Below are positions 27,203-35,407 of a stretch of 64,000 nucleotides of DNA, in pieces (the stretch's first letter is position 1; every line of letters begins with the position of its first letter). A program made the position numbers and the translations under genes. Location: the NCBI GenBank assembly GCA_944390105.1, contig CALXOV010000039.1, forward strand, positions 1 through 64,000, in the 5' to 3' direction. This DNA is from an uncultured Succinivibrionaceae bacterium (GTDB lineage: Bacteria > Pseudomonadota > Gammaproteobacteria > Enterobacterales > Succinivibrionaceae). A model generated the notes under the pieces. It had not been told where the DNA came from and ran no database searches. It saw only the letters and a program-made list of their open reading frames with translations.

Positions 27203-27867
27203 AACTTACATTTAAGATCATATCTCAGCACAATCTTGGCGATCACGAGAAACGGCGAATAGTGGAGCACTGGTCTGAACGCATCTGGCATACGGTCAAA
27301 ACTGCGATTTTTAACAATAACGAAGAGCTTCTGCATAACCCTTATTTCCTGATCACCGATTATCTGCAGGCACTCATTAACAGCAGAATGAGAACTTGGC
27401 AGCACATACTGCTCTGCAGCATTGCCTGCTTTGTTTTAACTCTGCCGCTGCACTGGATGTTTGGTTTCCCTTCAGCTCTGATGCTGCCGGTCGCGATGGC
27501 GATCTTTGCTTTTGCCCCTGAAAAAGCCCAGCGCGGATCTACTGCTTTAATTCTATTTATCGTGTTAGCCGTTTCCCAAAAGTACAGGGCAGTGCTTGCG
27601 TGTGATCAGAACAGCCTGGATATTTTTGCTGAAGGCGTATATCTGCGCCTGTCTCAGGCGCTGATGGAACTGGGCAGGATAGATCCTAACGGTGTTTTTA
27701 TCTTTTGTCCGTACCATACCCTGCGGGATGAAATTGAACGCCTGATTGTCCTTGCCCAAAAGGATTGTTCTATTTTAGACAAACTGGAAATTGCCTGCCG
27801 GGAAACGCATAGATTAAAACGGCAGGTCAGGCTGCAGGAAGATGAACCGTTTTATGCGGAGTTTTAG
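27199..27867 (+). CDS. hypothetical membrane protein, 222 aa
   Basis: Not recognised. A soluble N-terminal part (1-70) is followed by a hydrophobic block (about 72-120) that forms two or three TM segments, then a soluble C-terminal part with Cys and His residues. ATGA overlap with the preceding gene. It ends the plus-strand operon and converges on the minus-strand secreted-protein operon 17 bp away. Together with the bitopic and DUF945-like proteins it could form an envelope complex specific to this element. Confidence 0.55.
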   Translation: MKLTFKIISQHNLGDHEKRRIVEHWSERIWHTVKTAIFNNNEELLHNPYFLITDYLQALINSRMRTWQHILLCSIACFVLTLPLHWMFGFPSALMLPVAMAIFAFAPEKAQRGSTALILFIVLAVSQKYRAVLACDQNSLDIFAEGVYLRLSQALMELGRIDPNGVFIFCPYHTLRDEIERLIVLAQKDCSILDKLEIACRETHRLKRQVRLQEDEPFYAEF

Positions 27868-27883
27868 CTGATGATTAAGAGGA

Positions 27884-28180
27884 TCACTTGTCTTTATAGT
27901 CCTTAATCAATCCTTGGATATAGCTGCTGCCGGCAGGACGCTGGCCTTTATAGCGCATTGATTTTTTCAGGGAGTCATCAAGAGAGGTCAAAATCCAGGT
28001 TCCTAAAAGCCTGCGTCTTAGCTCTATGCGCTGTTTGCGCTGCTGGAAAGCCGCTGAAACCGCCGGCTGCTGCACTGCGTCATCTGAGACTGCGGCCTGA
28101 ACAGGGGCAGTGCCTAAGAGCCAGTACGCAGACAGTGCCAGTGCTGCGGCAGATAGGGTGGAAGATGCTCTTTTCATCAT
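27884..28180 (-). CDS. small exported protein, 98 aa
   Basis: The N-terminus MMKRASSTLSAAALALSAYW...APVQAA is a classic Sec signal peptide with cleavage after VQA (about residue 29). The mature part of about 70 residues is basic and helical with no cysteine. It is the last of five minus-strand genes that all encode exported or membrane-anchored proteins. Function unknown. Confidence 0.6.
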   Translation of the reverse strand: MMKRASSTLSAAALALSAYWLLGTAPVQAAVSDDAVQQPAVSAAFQQRKQRIELRRRLLGTWILTSLDDSLKKSMRYKGQRPAGSSYIQGLIKDYKDK

Positions 28181-28208
28181 GGCGTTTCTCCAAAATCTTA
28201 ATTAAGAG

Positions 28209-28628
28209 TTAAGGTGTCTGCAGCTTGAAGTGCGTGCAGTAGGCTTGGAAATTTTTGGTCATCAAAATCTGCAGCTCAGCCTCTTTTTCCTGCTGTTTTA
28301 TCGCAAGCAGCCGGTCGTACTCCGCTTGGCTCAGCAGGGATATTTTGCTGTGTTCATCAGCTTTCAGACCAACTTCAAAGAGCTGGGCATTAAGTGCTTG
28401 AAGATTGTCTCTGCTCAGCCGCGCACCGCGCAGATTGCGCTCCAAGTCCGCTGCGGCTTGGCGGCGCACCTGCTCATGGATATAGGTTCCGTCAGCAGTT
28501 TTTAAAGACTCAAAAACAGTGGCGCTGCTCTCATCGGCCAGTACATAATTTGCCTGTACTGCAGCTTCTAAAAGAGCGCAGACTGTAAGACAAATTCTGC
28601 AGTACTTTAAAAATACATTTCGTTTCAT
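28209..28628 (-). CDS. exported helical protein, 139 aa
   Basis: The start MKRNVFLKYCRICLTVCALLEAAVQANYVLA suggests a signal peptide cleaved near residue 31. The mature domain is a charged helix bundle (RRQAAADLERNLRGARLSRDNLQAL...). Same direction and spacing as its neighbours; 28 bp separate it from the small exported protein downstream. No family recognised. Confidence 0.6.
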   Translation of the reverse strand: MKRNVFLKYCRICLTVCALLEAAVQANYVLADESSATVFESLKTADGTYIHEQVRRQAAADLERNLRGARLSRDNLQALNAQLFEVGLKADEHSKISLLSQAEYDRLLAIKQQEKEAELQILMTKNFQAYCTHFKLQTP

Positions 28629-28666
28629 AAGAAAAAGGCGGTCAGTGCCGCCTCAGTTTTAACTTG

Positions 28667-29803
28667 CTACTTTACGGATTGGCTGTTTCTCAGCTCAGGA
28701 TTAAACTCGCTTTCAGGGACCAACACCGCACTATTAGGATTGATCGGAGCGCGGACAATCTGTTTTGCCCCTTCCGGCATCGGCACTCCGGGGGCCAGCA
28801 TAGCCCGGCTGGTGTCATAGTTTTCCGGGAGATAAACCTCAAGCGTGATCACTCTGCCGTCATCTAACACCTGTACACCGTAGTTAAACAGCATGGCATT
28901 GAGCATATCGCGCTCATAAGATTTTAAATGCATGTTTTTCTGGGCAAGGGCTTCCTGCACAAATGCACGTACCTTTTCCCGCATTTCGGGGGCCATCTGC
29001 AGGGGCTGATTGGGAATTAAGATCCCTTCCTTGGAGTTGAGCAGATCGTCGGGCGACATCAGATCTGAAACTGACGACAGGGGAGTGACCTGCTCTTCCT
29101 CTTCTTCCTCCAAAGTGATTTCTCCGCGCCGGTTCATTTCCTTAAGTACGCTGTCCACTGCGCGCAGTGACGGATTATCTCGGCTGTTTCCCGAACCGCC
29201 ATTTGTGCTGTTAAGGCCTCGGCTGGTACTTTGCTTGTTTTCATCTCCTTCTTCGCCGTAACTGAAAAAGCCCTGCCTGCGGCCGCTTATCTCATTGTCA
29301 TGAGCAGATGAAACGGCGGATGTTTCTGCGGCCGCTCTCTTGGCATAAAGCTGAGCCTGCAGTCCCATTTCCCGCTCAGCTTCTGCAATTTTCTCCTTAG
29401 TCTGTTGGTCCACGATTAAATCATATTTGGCCTGCAGCTTTTTGATTTGGGCGCGGCTGTCGGCGATGATTTTCTCTAAATCCGCCTTTTCCTCTCCATA
29501 CAGTGGAGTTTTTCCATGCAGTTTCTGTAAAGCCACATACAGCAGAGTCTCCTGCCGTTCCAGCTCTTGGCGTGCCTGGCGCTCCTCCATCTGTCTGTCT
29601 GCATTTTTCATCATATTTTCTACGACCCGCTGCTGATTTTGCTGCCGTACTTCAAGCGGCGGCAGCTCGCGCTCTACGCTGAAGCCGAAAGTAGGGCTCG
29701 TGACTGTTACCGCATCATCGGCAGCCAGTACTGCCGGCGGCAGCAGGGAAAAACAGCCCAGCAGCAGGGCGTTTTTGACAGTTTGGGAATTGAAGATTTT
29801 CAT
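28667..29803 (-). CDS. exported coiled-coil protein, 378 aa
   Basis: A signal peptide (MKIFNSQTVKNALLLGCFSLLPPAVLAAD) precedes a long coiled coil (about 50-170, rich in E, R, Q), a Ser/Asn/Gly-rich linker with a run of five or more Glu, and a C-terminal globular part (about 265-360, LDDGRVITLEVYLPENYD). Such periplasmic coiled-coil proteins can act as structural parts of envelope-spanning complexes. Its start overlaps the stop of the DsbA-like gene upstream by one base, so it may be an oxidative-folding client or partner, although it has almost no cysteine after the signal. Confidence 0.6.
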   Translation of the reverse strand: MKIFNSQTVKNALLLGCFSLLPPAVLAADDAVTVTSPTFGFSVERELPPLEVRQQNQQRVVENMMKNADRQMEERQARQELERQETLLYVALQKLHGKTPLYGEEKADLEKIIADSRAQIKKLQAKYDLIVDQQTKEKIAEAEREMGLQAQLYAKRAAAETSAVSSAHDNEISGRRQGFFSYGEEGDENKQSTSRGLNSTNGGSGNSRDNPSLRAVDSVLKEMNRRGEITLEEEEEEQVTPLSSVSDLMSPDDLLNSKEGILIPNQPLQMAPEMREKVRAFVQEALAQKNMHLKSYERDMLNAMLFNYGVQVLDDGRVITLEVYLPENYDTSRAMLAPGVPMPEGAKQIVRAPINPNSAVLVPESEFNPELRNSQSVK

Positions 29804-30519
29804 TATTCCTGCTCCTTAAACTCCTGGATGATTTTTAAAATGTCCTCAGCTTTGCGCGCCCCGGTAAACAGCTTCATCCTGTTTTTCAGGCGATCTGCAA
29901 TCAGCAGCGCCGGAGTGGCAGTTACGCCGGCATCGTATGCCTGGTCAAAAATCTCCTTTAAAGAAGAATGAAGCGCCGGTGATGATCGGCACTCCTGAAA
30001 ACTTTGCGGATCTAAGTCGAATATGACAGGCAGTTTATTTGTGAGCGGGCTGCCCTTGCCGTTGCCGGCAGTGGACTCAAAGAGCAGATCTAAAGCGGCC
30101 CAGAAGGTGCGATTGTCTTTCAGGCTGTAAACGCACTCTAAAGCAGCCGCTTCATCCGTGCCGGCAGGATCGTGAAAAGGCCCGGCCATGTGCACCCACT
30201 CTACGGCAATTTCGTCCGGCAAGGCATCTGCTGCCTTAATAACTTCAGGGTGACAACTGCGGCACCACGGGCACTCCACGTCAGAAAATTCCCGAATAAG
30301 GAAACGGGCATCCGGTGAGCCGTACAGACGCAGATTGTCAGGGACGGTTTCTAAGGCGCGCTGATATTTAGTCAATAGAGCGTCGGCTTTGCTCTGATAG
30401 TCTGAAGCATTAAGCTGCTGCGGCGCGGACGGCAGATCTAAAGCAGCATGGGCCAGTGAGCTGAAGGGCAGGCTGCAGGCTGCCAGCGCTGCGGCAAATC
30501 GGGAAAATCCTATTTTCAT
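29803..30519 (-). CDS. periplasmic DsbA-like thiol oxidoreductase, CPWC
   Basis: A 238-residue exported thioredoxin-fold protein. Signal peptide about 1-25 (cleavage after AHA). The active site is C-P-W-C in EFSDVECPWCRSCHPE (about 83-86) with an inserted helical domain and the cis-proline in GVTATPALL (about 204). The layout resembles DsbA/DsbG-like family members with an N-terminal extension, similar to conjugation-associated TrbB/DsbC-type helpers. It overlaps the paralogue upstream by four bases. Likely role: disulfide formation or isomerisation in exported products of this operon or the large adhesin. Confidence 0.78.
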   Translation of the reverse strand: MKIGFSRFAAALAACSLPFSSLAHAALDLPSAPQQLNASDYQSKADALLTKYQRALETVPDNLRLYGSPDARFLIREFSDVECPWCRSCHPEVIKAADALPDEIAVEWVHMAGPFHDPAGTDEAAALECVYSLKDNRTFWAALDLLFESTAGNGKGSPLTNKLPVIFDLDPQSFQECRSSPALHSSLKEIFDQAYDAGVTATPALLIADRLKNRMKLFTGARKAEDILKIIQEFKEQE

Positions 30520-31643
30520 TCTGCGCCCTCAGCCGGCGGCACTTCGGTTTCACGCGCTGACTCAGCGTTAAGATCTTCAATTGCCTGCATCAGAGCGCCG
30601 CTCTGCTGTGCACCGGATAAAAACTTAGTACGGTTTGTGGTGCGATCTGTGATGATCACCGCCGGAGTTCCGGTAATGCCGTTCTGCATGGCAATTTGGG
30701 AACTTGCGGCAATGCGATCTTTCATTTCCTGCGAGTTGATGCAGCGGATGTAGGCATCCCGATCAAGCCCGAAGTCGTCCACAAAGCGGCCTAAGATCTT
30801 AGAGCCGCGTCCGTTGCTGCCGGTAGTATCAAAGATCTGCTGCATGGCTACCCAGAAAGCGCGGTTGCCTTTCTGCTCAAAGACGCACTCGGCGGCAATG
30901 GCCTCCTGCGTTGCAGTCGGCTCATGGAATGACAGGGGAGTGTGCACCCACTCTACTGCGACCTGCCCGTTTGACAAATCTGCAACTTCCTTGGGGACGG
31001 AGAAGAAGTCTTTACAGAAAGGGCACTCCAGATCTGAAAATTCCTGGATGATAAAACGCGCCTGCGGATTGCCGTAAATCTTTTTGCCGTAAGGCACGCT
31101 CTCCTGCGCATTTTGGAACTGCGTAAATTTGGCTTCCATTGCTTTGGCCGCTTCATCACGGCGCAGCTCGGCGATGGCTTTAGCTACTGCCTGCTTAAAT
31201 TCATTTTCATCTGCAAAGACCACTCCTGCAGGTGCAGGGACGGACTGCTCCGGCTTTGATTCAGCTGGGGCACTGTCCTGCTGCTCCGACATCTTGGCTG
31301 AAGGTTTATTCAGTACGTCATCGACGCTGAGCACACGCTCGCTGTAAGCGCTGTCAGCGGCAATAAAGGCGTCAGCTGCAGAACCTCCGCTGTTTGAGTA
31401 GGCAACTAAAGCTACAGCCAGAGCCATGATGGAAATTGCCAGAGCCTGATTAGATCTGCTGGAAAGGCAGAGTTTTAAATCCGGTTTACTGCGGTTTTTG
31501 CTCTCGGAGGCCGCATCAGCCTGAGTTTTTCCGGAACCGGCATTTTTGCGCCCAATGAGAAACGGTTTGAACAAAATGCGCGCAGCCTTATTTTCTTCTT
31601 TGCCGGACTTATCAAGAGGAGCCTCAGCTTTATTTTCATCCAT
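30516..31643 (-). CDS. membrane-anchored DsbA-like thiol oxidoreductase, CPFC
   Basis: About 375 residues: a polar cytoplasmic N-terminus, one TM segment (about 78-96, ALAISIMALAVALVAYS), a Ser/Pro-rich linker, then a thioredoxin-fold domain with C-P-F-C in EFSDLECPFCKDF and the cis-proline loop GITGTPAVI. It is a paralogue of the gene directly downstream (shared pattern EFSDxECPxC, EWVH, GTxEA) but membrane-tethered. I prefer the ATG at 31643 because AAGGATC precedes it; an upstream in-frame ATG at 31688 is possible. First gene of the exported-protein operon. Confidence 0.75.
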   Translation of the reverse strand: MDENKAEAPLDKSGKEENKAARILFKPFLIGRKNAGSGKTQADAASESKNRSKPDLKLCLSSRSNQALAISIMALAVALVAYSNSGGSAADAFIAADSAYSERVLSVDDVLNKPSAKMSEQQDSAPAESKPEQSVPAPAGVVFADENEFKQAVAKAIAELRRDEAAKAMEAKFTQFQNAQESVPYGKKIYGNPQARFIIQEFSDLECPFCKDFFSVPKEVADLSNGQVAVEWVHTPLSFHEPTATQEAIAAECVFEQKGNRAFWVAMQQIFDTTGSNGRGSKILGRFVDDFGLDRDAYIRCINSQEMKDRIAASSQIAMQNGITGTPAVIITDRTTNRTKFLSGAQQSGALMQAIEDLNAESARETEVPPAEGAE

Positions 31644-31688
31644 AAAAAGATCCTTCAGCGATAAATTAACTGTGCAGGTATTGTGCAT

Positions 31689-31984
31689 GTTTATCAGTGT
31701 TGGCGCAGGGTGAAGTGGGGCATCCTTGGCAGCGGCCGGAGCAGAAAGCTGCGTAATGAAGGCTTATCGTTTCTGGATTTAAGTGAAATGAAATTTTGTT
31801 AAACCGCTAATTTAAACACCTGCAGGCATGTATGATTTGTCAGTTTTATAAAATCCTTAAATAACAAATATTTATTTTTAATAAACTCTTGCAATTCTTT
31901 GCGTTGTGCTTAATAATCTAATTAACAAATACTTCAATTTAATTGATATTAAAGTTTTATACGGACAGAGTTGAGGAGACTTAG
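31689..31984. promoter_or_regulatory. divergent promoter region between the dsbA-like operon and recT
   Basis: AT-rich, no gene. Near-repeats AATAACAAATATT (about 31860) and ATTAACAAATACT (about 31920) could be shared operator half-sites. A GAGGAG ribosome site precedes the recT ATG. Promoter boxes are not unambiguous. Confidence 0.4.
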
Positions 31985-33157
31985 ATGAACGCTGTGACTT
32001 CAGCTGCGGTAAAACTGCAGGATTTTGCTGATTTTGATGATTTGGTTCCTGCCAACGGGCCTGCTGAGGCAGCAGAATTTCAGATCGAAGAATATATTGC
32101 CGGCTCTGCCGCTGAACAGCCGCAAAAGAGCTCTGTGCTGCGCCGTGATGTCCCGCCTTCCGAGCTTGGATACATTCCGCTGCTGGATTCATACGTGCCG
32201 GCAGTAAAGGAGATCATTGAGCATTTCGCTCTGAAATATTCACCGGAAGATTTCTGGCTGCATCTTAATGCCAAGCTGCTTTCAGGTCTGTACGGAGATC
32301 AGCTCAACAGTCTGAATCCGTATTCCATAATAGAGTTTCTGCTGGTATGTAAAGATAACAATTTAAACCCGCTCAAATCCGAGGTGACCGGGTACTATGA
32401 CTGGAATACCTGCAGCATCAAGACGCAGATCCTGCTTGACGGCTATTGCCGCATCTACAGCTCCCATCCCCAGACCGACGGCATGGAATACATCTGCCGC
32501 GGCACCCAGACGGTTGAGCTTACGGTCACTGAGTATTTCAAAGATCGAGACGGCAAGCGCCGCTCTCACAGCCGTTTGGAAAAAAGAGAGCTGCCGCGCA
32601 CGGTAGAGTGCCGGATTTACCGCAAGGACAGGAAATACCCGACCGTAGGGTGTGCTGATATTGAAGACATCGGCACCAGCGCCGCATGGCAGCAGCACCC
32701 GCTGCAGATGATGCGCAACCGCGCTTTTACGCGGGCAGTGCGCATGGCCTTCAACCTTGAAGGGGCTTCCTACAGCGATGTCGAGGAGATCAATGCTGAA
32801 ATGCAGCAGACTCTGCTGTTAAAGCAGCAGCTCAATGAAGCAGGCTCCAAGGCTTTGCAGGAAAAAGAAGCAAAGCTTAAGGCTGCAGCCGCTGATAATG
32901 CTGCTGAGTTTTTACGCCTTAAAATTGCTAAGGCCAAAACAGAGCAGGAGCTTAACTGGATTGAGCGCGAGATCCAGGACAAGCCGGAGCTGGGCATGGA
33001 GCAGTTCCAAAAACTGATGGAGCAGTGCTCTGCGCGCCGTACTGAAATCAAGTCCGCCGCCAGTCCTAAGAAGCCTGTCGTTCAGGTGCGCAGTATTGAC
33101 ACTAAAGTATCGCCGGTGTGCTTAGATATTGCAGATCTGAAAAATTTACAGCTCTAA
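31985..33157 (+). CDS. RecT/Bet-family single-strand annealing protein
   Basis: A 390-residue protein whose centre (about 75-265) follows the phage Bet/RecT pattern: IIEFLLVCKDNNLNPLKSEVTGYYDW, then ILLDGYCRIYSSHPQTDGMEY, and GTSAAWQQHPLQMMRNRAFTRAVRMAF. These proteins anneal complementary single strands in phage or element recombination. The N-terminal 70 residues and the charged coiled-coil C-terminus (about 275-350) are extra; lambda Bet has about 260 residues. No partner exonuclease of the RecE/Exo type is seen within several genes. The start is backed by GAGGAG. The family call is good. Confidence 0.8.
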   Translation: MNAVTSAAVKLQDFADFDDLVPANGPAEAAEFQIEEYIAGSAAEQPQKSSVLRRDVPPSELGYIPLLDSYVPAVKEIIEHFALKYSPEDFWLHLNAKLLSGLYGDQLNSLNPYSIIEFLLVCKDNNLNPLKSEVTGYYDWNTCSIKTQILLDGYCRIYSSHPQTDGMEYICRGTQTVELTVTEYFKDRDGKRRSHSRLEKRELPRTVECRIYRKDRKYPTVGCADIEDIGTSAAWQQHPLQMMRNRAFTRAVRMAFNLEGASYSDVEEINAEMQQTLLLKQQLNEAGSKALQEKEAKLKAAAADNAAEFLRLKIAKAKTEQELNWIEREIQDKPELGMEQFQKLMEQCSARRTEIKSAASPKKPVVQVRSIDTKVSPVCLDIADLKNLQL

Positions 33158-33760
33158 CTTAACGCCTTGCTGGGCTCTTTGCGTAACGTCCCCGGCAGAT
33201 CACTGCAAAATAAACCTTTCATTTAAAAATATTCCTATTAACGATCTGCTTTGCCGCCAAGGAAGATAAATAGATGTTCAGGAAAATCTTATGGACCGGA
33301 GCTAACGTGCTGTTCACATCTTCTTCATACCGACCAGGCGGCTTGGAGATAGGTTAATGCCTTGTACGCAGGCTGTGTCTATGTTTTTGTCTTAAAACAA
33401 CACGCAGGTGTTAGGTTATTTCACTAAGCAGGATATTATGGAGCTGTGCCCCGCTTTAAGTCTAAGCTCGGTGGAGGGAGCACTGCGTGAACTGACAGCA
33501 TCCGGCTTTTTGCAGCGTGAAGGCCGCGGACGCAGCACCCGCTGTTTCCGTAAGGGGTAAGCGATGACAAGATCACGGAGTTCTATGTCATAGAAGCAAC
33601 AACAAATTGATATTTTTATGAATATATCTATCAATATACGAGATCCGGCTGTAATGATTAAATACGTATATCCCATTATCAAGCAATCTATACAAGCCCA
33701 CAAAGAAATAGAGTCAGCCATATAATTCAGATAGCTCTTACTTTTCTTTGCTACAATATT
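33158..33760. other. 600-bp mostly non-coding stretch
   Basis: Apart from the short winged-helix frame at 33408-33560, no gene is convincing. A 101-codon minus-strand frame (33416-33721) is hydrophobic and irregular and overlaps that better candidate. A TACAAT box at about 33751 may be the -10 of the gene at 33907. Confidence 0.35.
33408..33560 (+). pseudogene. isolated winged-helix fragment (50 aa)
   Basis: From a GTG at 33408 the frame reads VLGYFTKQDIMELCPALSL... and ends REGRGRSTRCFRKG. This is the winged-helix module commonly found at the C-terminus of Fic-family or ATP-dependent regulator proteins (order: helix, SLSSVEGALRELTASGFL recognition helix, wing). There is no room for the usual N-terminal domain, and a stop lies seven codons upstream. 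It is either a decayed remnant or a mini-regulator; no ribosome site is evident. Confidence 0.45.
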
Positions 33761-33882
33761 ATTTAACGGTAATACCGTTAAATATCATTTTCACGAACGC
33801 TTATTCCGTCAGCTGCTGCATGGCGGCAAATAGGTCGATGCGGCTTAGCCTGTCTATTGTGTAACGGTAATAGCGTTAAATT
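33761..33882. promoter_or_regulatory. two palindromic operators ahead of the par cluster
   Basis: ATTTAACGGTAATACCGTTAAAT (33761-33783) is a palindrome with a one-base centre; a second copy, TAACGGTAATAGCGTTAAA, lies at 33862-33880, about 100 bp further on. Both precede the gene at 33907 and the parAB genes. They fit an autoregulator or ParB operator, or parS-like sites. Confidence 0.6.
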
Positions 33883-33906
33883 TTACAAACGAGGCTTGGA
33901 AATCTT

Positions 33907-34533
33907 ATGGGACAGCCAATCAAATTAGAGTGCTTATGCTGGGTTCCGGCAGGAGGCTGGAATGAATCTGAACTGATGAATCTGTTCAGGGCTGTATGCG
34001 GGGACAATCAGCTGTGTCCTTTTGTCAGGGAGATGAATCCTGACGCTTTAGAACGTCTGCTTGCCCAGATGGCACAGCTGTGGTCTGAGACGCACTCCGC
34101 TTCATCAGTTTTAAGCTACGCTTTGCTGTGCACGCTGGTTGAGACGGAAGAACAGAAACAGCAGCTTCCCGAAACCATCACTGACGAGCTGCTGCTTTCA
34201 CTGCGTGATCGCGGGCTTGATCATGCTAATGATTTTATCAGCGGCTTGTGTGCTGAGCGCATGAAATCTGCTGCTATGAACATTATGCAGATCTGGTACA
34301 TAAGCCGGCAGCTGCTGCAGGCGCTTAAAAGCTTTCAGCTTTTGGGACTGGGGTATAAGAACAGTCAGGGCATGGTCAGCGCCAAATGCTGCAGCTGGAC
34401 TGTATCTGAAGTAGTGCACATGCTGACGCTGCATAAGCTCAAGCAGCAGACAGAAGCTGCCGCAGCGGCCAATGCGTCAGACATTGCCGCTCACTCCTCC
34501 GAGCCGAAATCCCCTGAAGAATTTAAGCTGTGA
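33907..34533 (+). CDS. hypothetical protein preceding parA
   Basis: Not recognised. 208 residues, soluble, helical, with several Cys and Trp in the first 60 residues and an Ala-rich C-terminus. It is 7 bp from parA and directly downstream of the two palindromes, so it is the first gene of the partition operon and a candidate for the DNA-binding regulator of those sites, though no clear helix-turn-helix is visible. Confidence 0.6.
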   Translation: MGQPIKLECLCWVPAGGWNESELMNLFRAVCGDNQLCPFVREMNPDALERLLAQMAQLWSETHSASSVLSYALLCTLVETEEQKQQLPETITDELLLSLRDRGLDHANDFISGLCAERMKSAAMNIMQIWYISRQLLQALKSFQLLGLGYKNSQGMVSAKCCSWTVSEVVHMLTLHKLKQQTEAAAAANASDIAAHSSEPKSPEEFKL

Positions 34534-34540
34534 GGTGCGT

Positions 34541-35407
34541 ATGAGCAGAATTGTTGCACTGACAAATCAAAAGGGCGGTGTAGGCAAGACCTCGCTGTGC
34601 TGGAATCTGGCCGTTTATCTGTCCGCCAGATTCGGCAAAAGGGTACTGGTTATAGATCTGGATACCCAAGGAAACATTTCGCACACTTTGATCAAGCAAA
34701 GCGACGCCTCAGAGATCCCGCATGACGCCTTAAATTTCTACGGCTGCCAAACCAAGATGCTGTTTGACGTGAACATGTCGCCTGACGTGCTGCAGCCGAT
34801 GCGGGCCTTTTACGGCTGCGACTTAATTTATACCGAGCCCAATGACTTGTCTCTGACCCAGTTTGTCTATCAAAAGCTGCATGACGATCCTGCAGGAGAT
34901 CACAACGCTCCGCTCAATCATTTCATTCTGACGGTTCGGGAGTTTGCCAAAAACTACGACTACGTGCTGATAGACTGTCCGCCTTTCATCGGCCAGCATA
35001 TCCTGGCAGCGCTCATGGTCTGCGATTACGTCATAAATCCGATTCAGCCGACCTCATTTGTGCTGGACGGCACGTCAGGCTTTTTTCAAAACCTGCAGCA
35101 AATCGGCAGGGAAGAGATCTTTTTAGGTCTGGTGCTCAACAACGTAGATAAGCGCTGGGTAAGGCATGAGGCAATGGAGCAGGTGCTTAAAGAGCAGCTG
35201 GGCGACAAGGTTTACCGCACCACCATTCATCATCGCGCTCCTTTTGATGCGGCCATCTACTTGAATAAGCCTTTGTGGAGAGTTCCGGCCTGGAATACCG
35301 CTCACGAGGAAACAGAGGCTTTTGTGCGCGAAACCGTATCACGCATGAATGAGCGTGAAGGCTTTGTGGATGAACTTACGGTACAGGATGAGGAGATGGA
35401 AAAATGA
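34541..35407 (+). CDS. parA: ParA-family partition ATPase
   Basis: A 288-residue Walker-type ATPase. The deviant Walker A is NQKGGVGKTSLCWNLA (about 8-23), switch I is DLDTQGN (about 43) and Walker B/switch II is YDYVLIDCPPFIG. ParA dynamically positions plasmid or element DNA by interacting with ParB on the nucleoid. I use the ATG at 34541 (GTGAGGTGCGT upstream), as the family starts directly before the first strand. It overlaps parB by four bases. Confidence 0.92.
   Translation: MSRIVALTNQKGGVGKTSLCWNLAVYLSARFGKRVLVIDLDTQGNISHTLIKQSDASEIPHDALNFYGCQTKMLFDVNMSPDVLQPMRAFYGCDLIYTEPNDLSLTQFVYQKLHDDPAGDHNAPLNHFILTVREFAKNYDYVLIDCPPFIGQHILAALMVCDYVINPIQPTSFVLDGTSGFFQNLQQIGREEIFLGLVLNNVDKRWVRHEAMEQVLKEQLGDKVYRTTIHHRAPFDAAIYLNKPLWRVPAWNTAHEETEAFVRETVSRMNEREGFVDELTVQDEEMEK

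Noticed and set aside
33416..33721. Minus-strand 101-codon hydrophobic frame
   Set aside because: Irregular composition, no ribosome site, and antisense to the recognisable winged-helix fragment.
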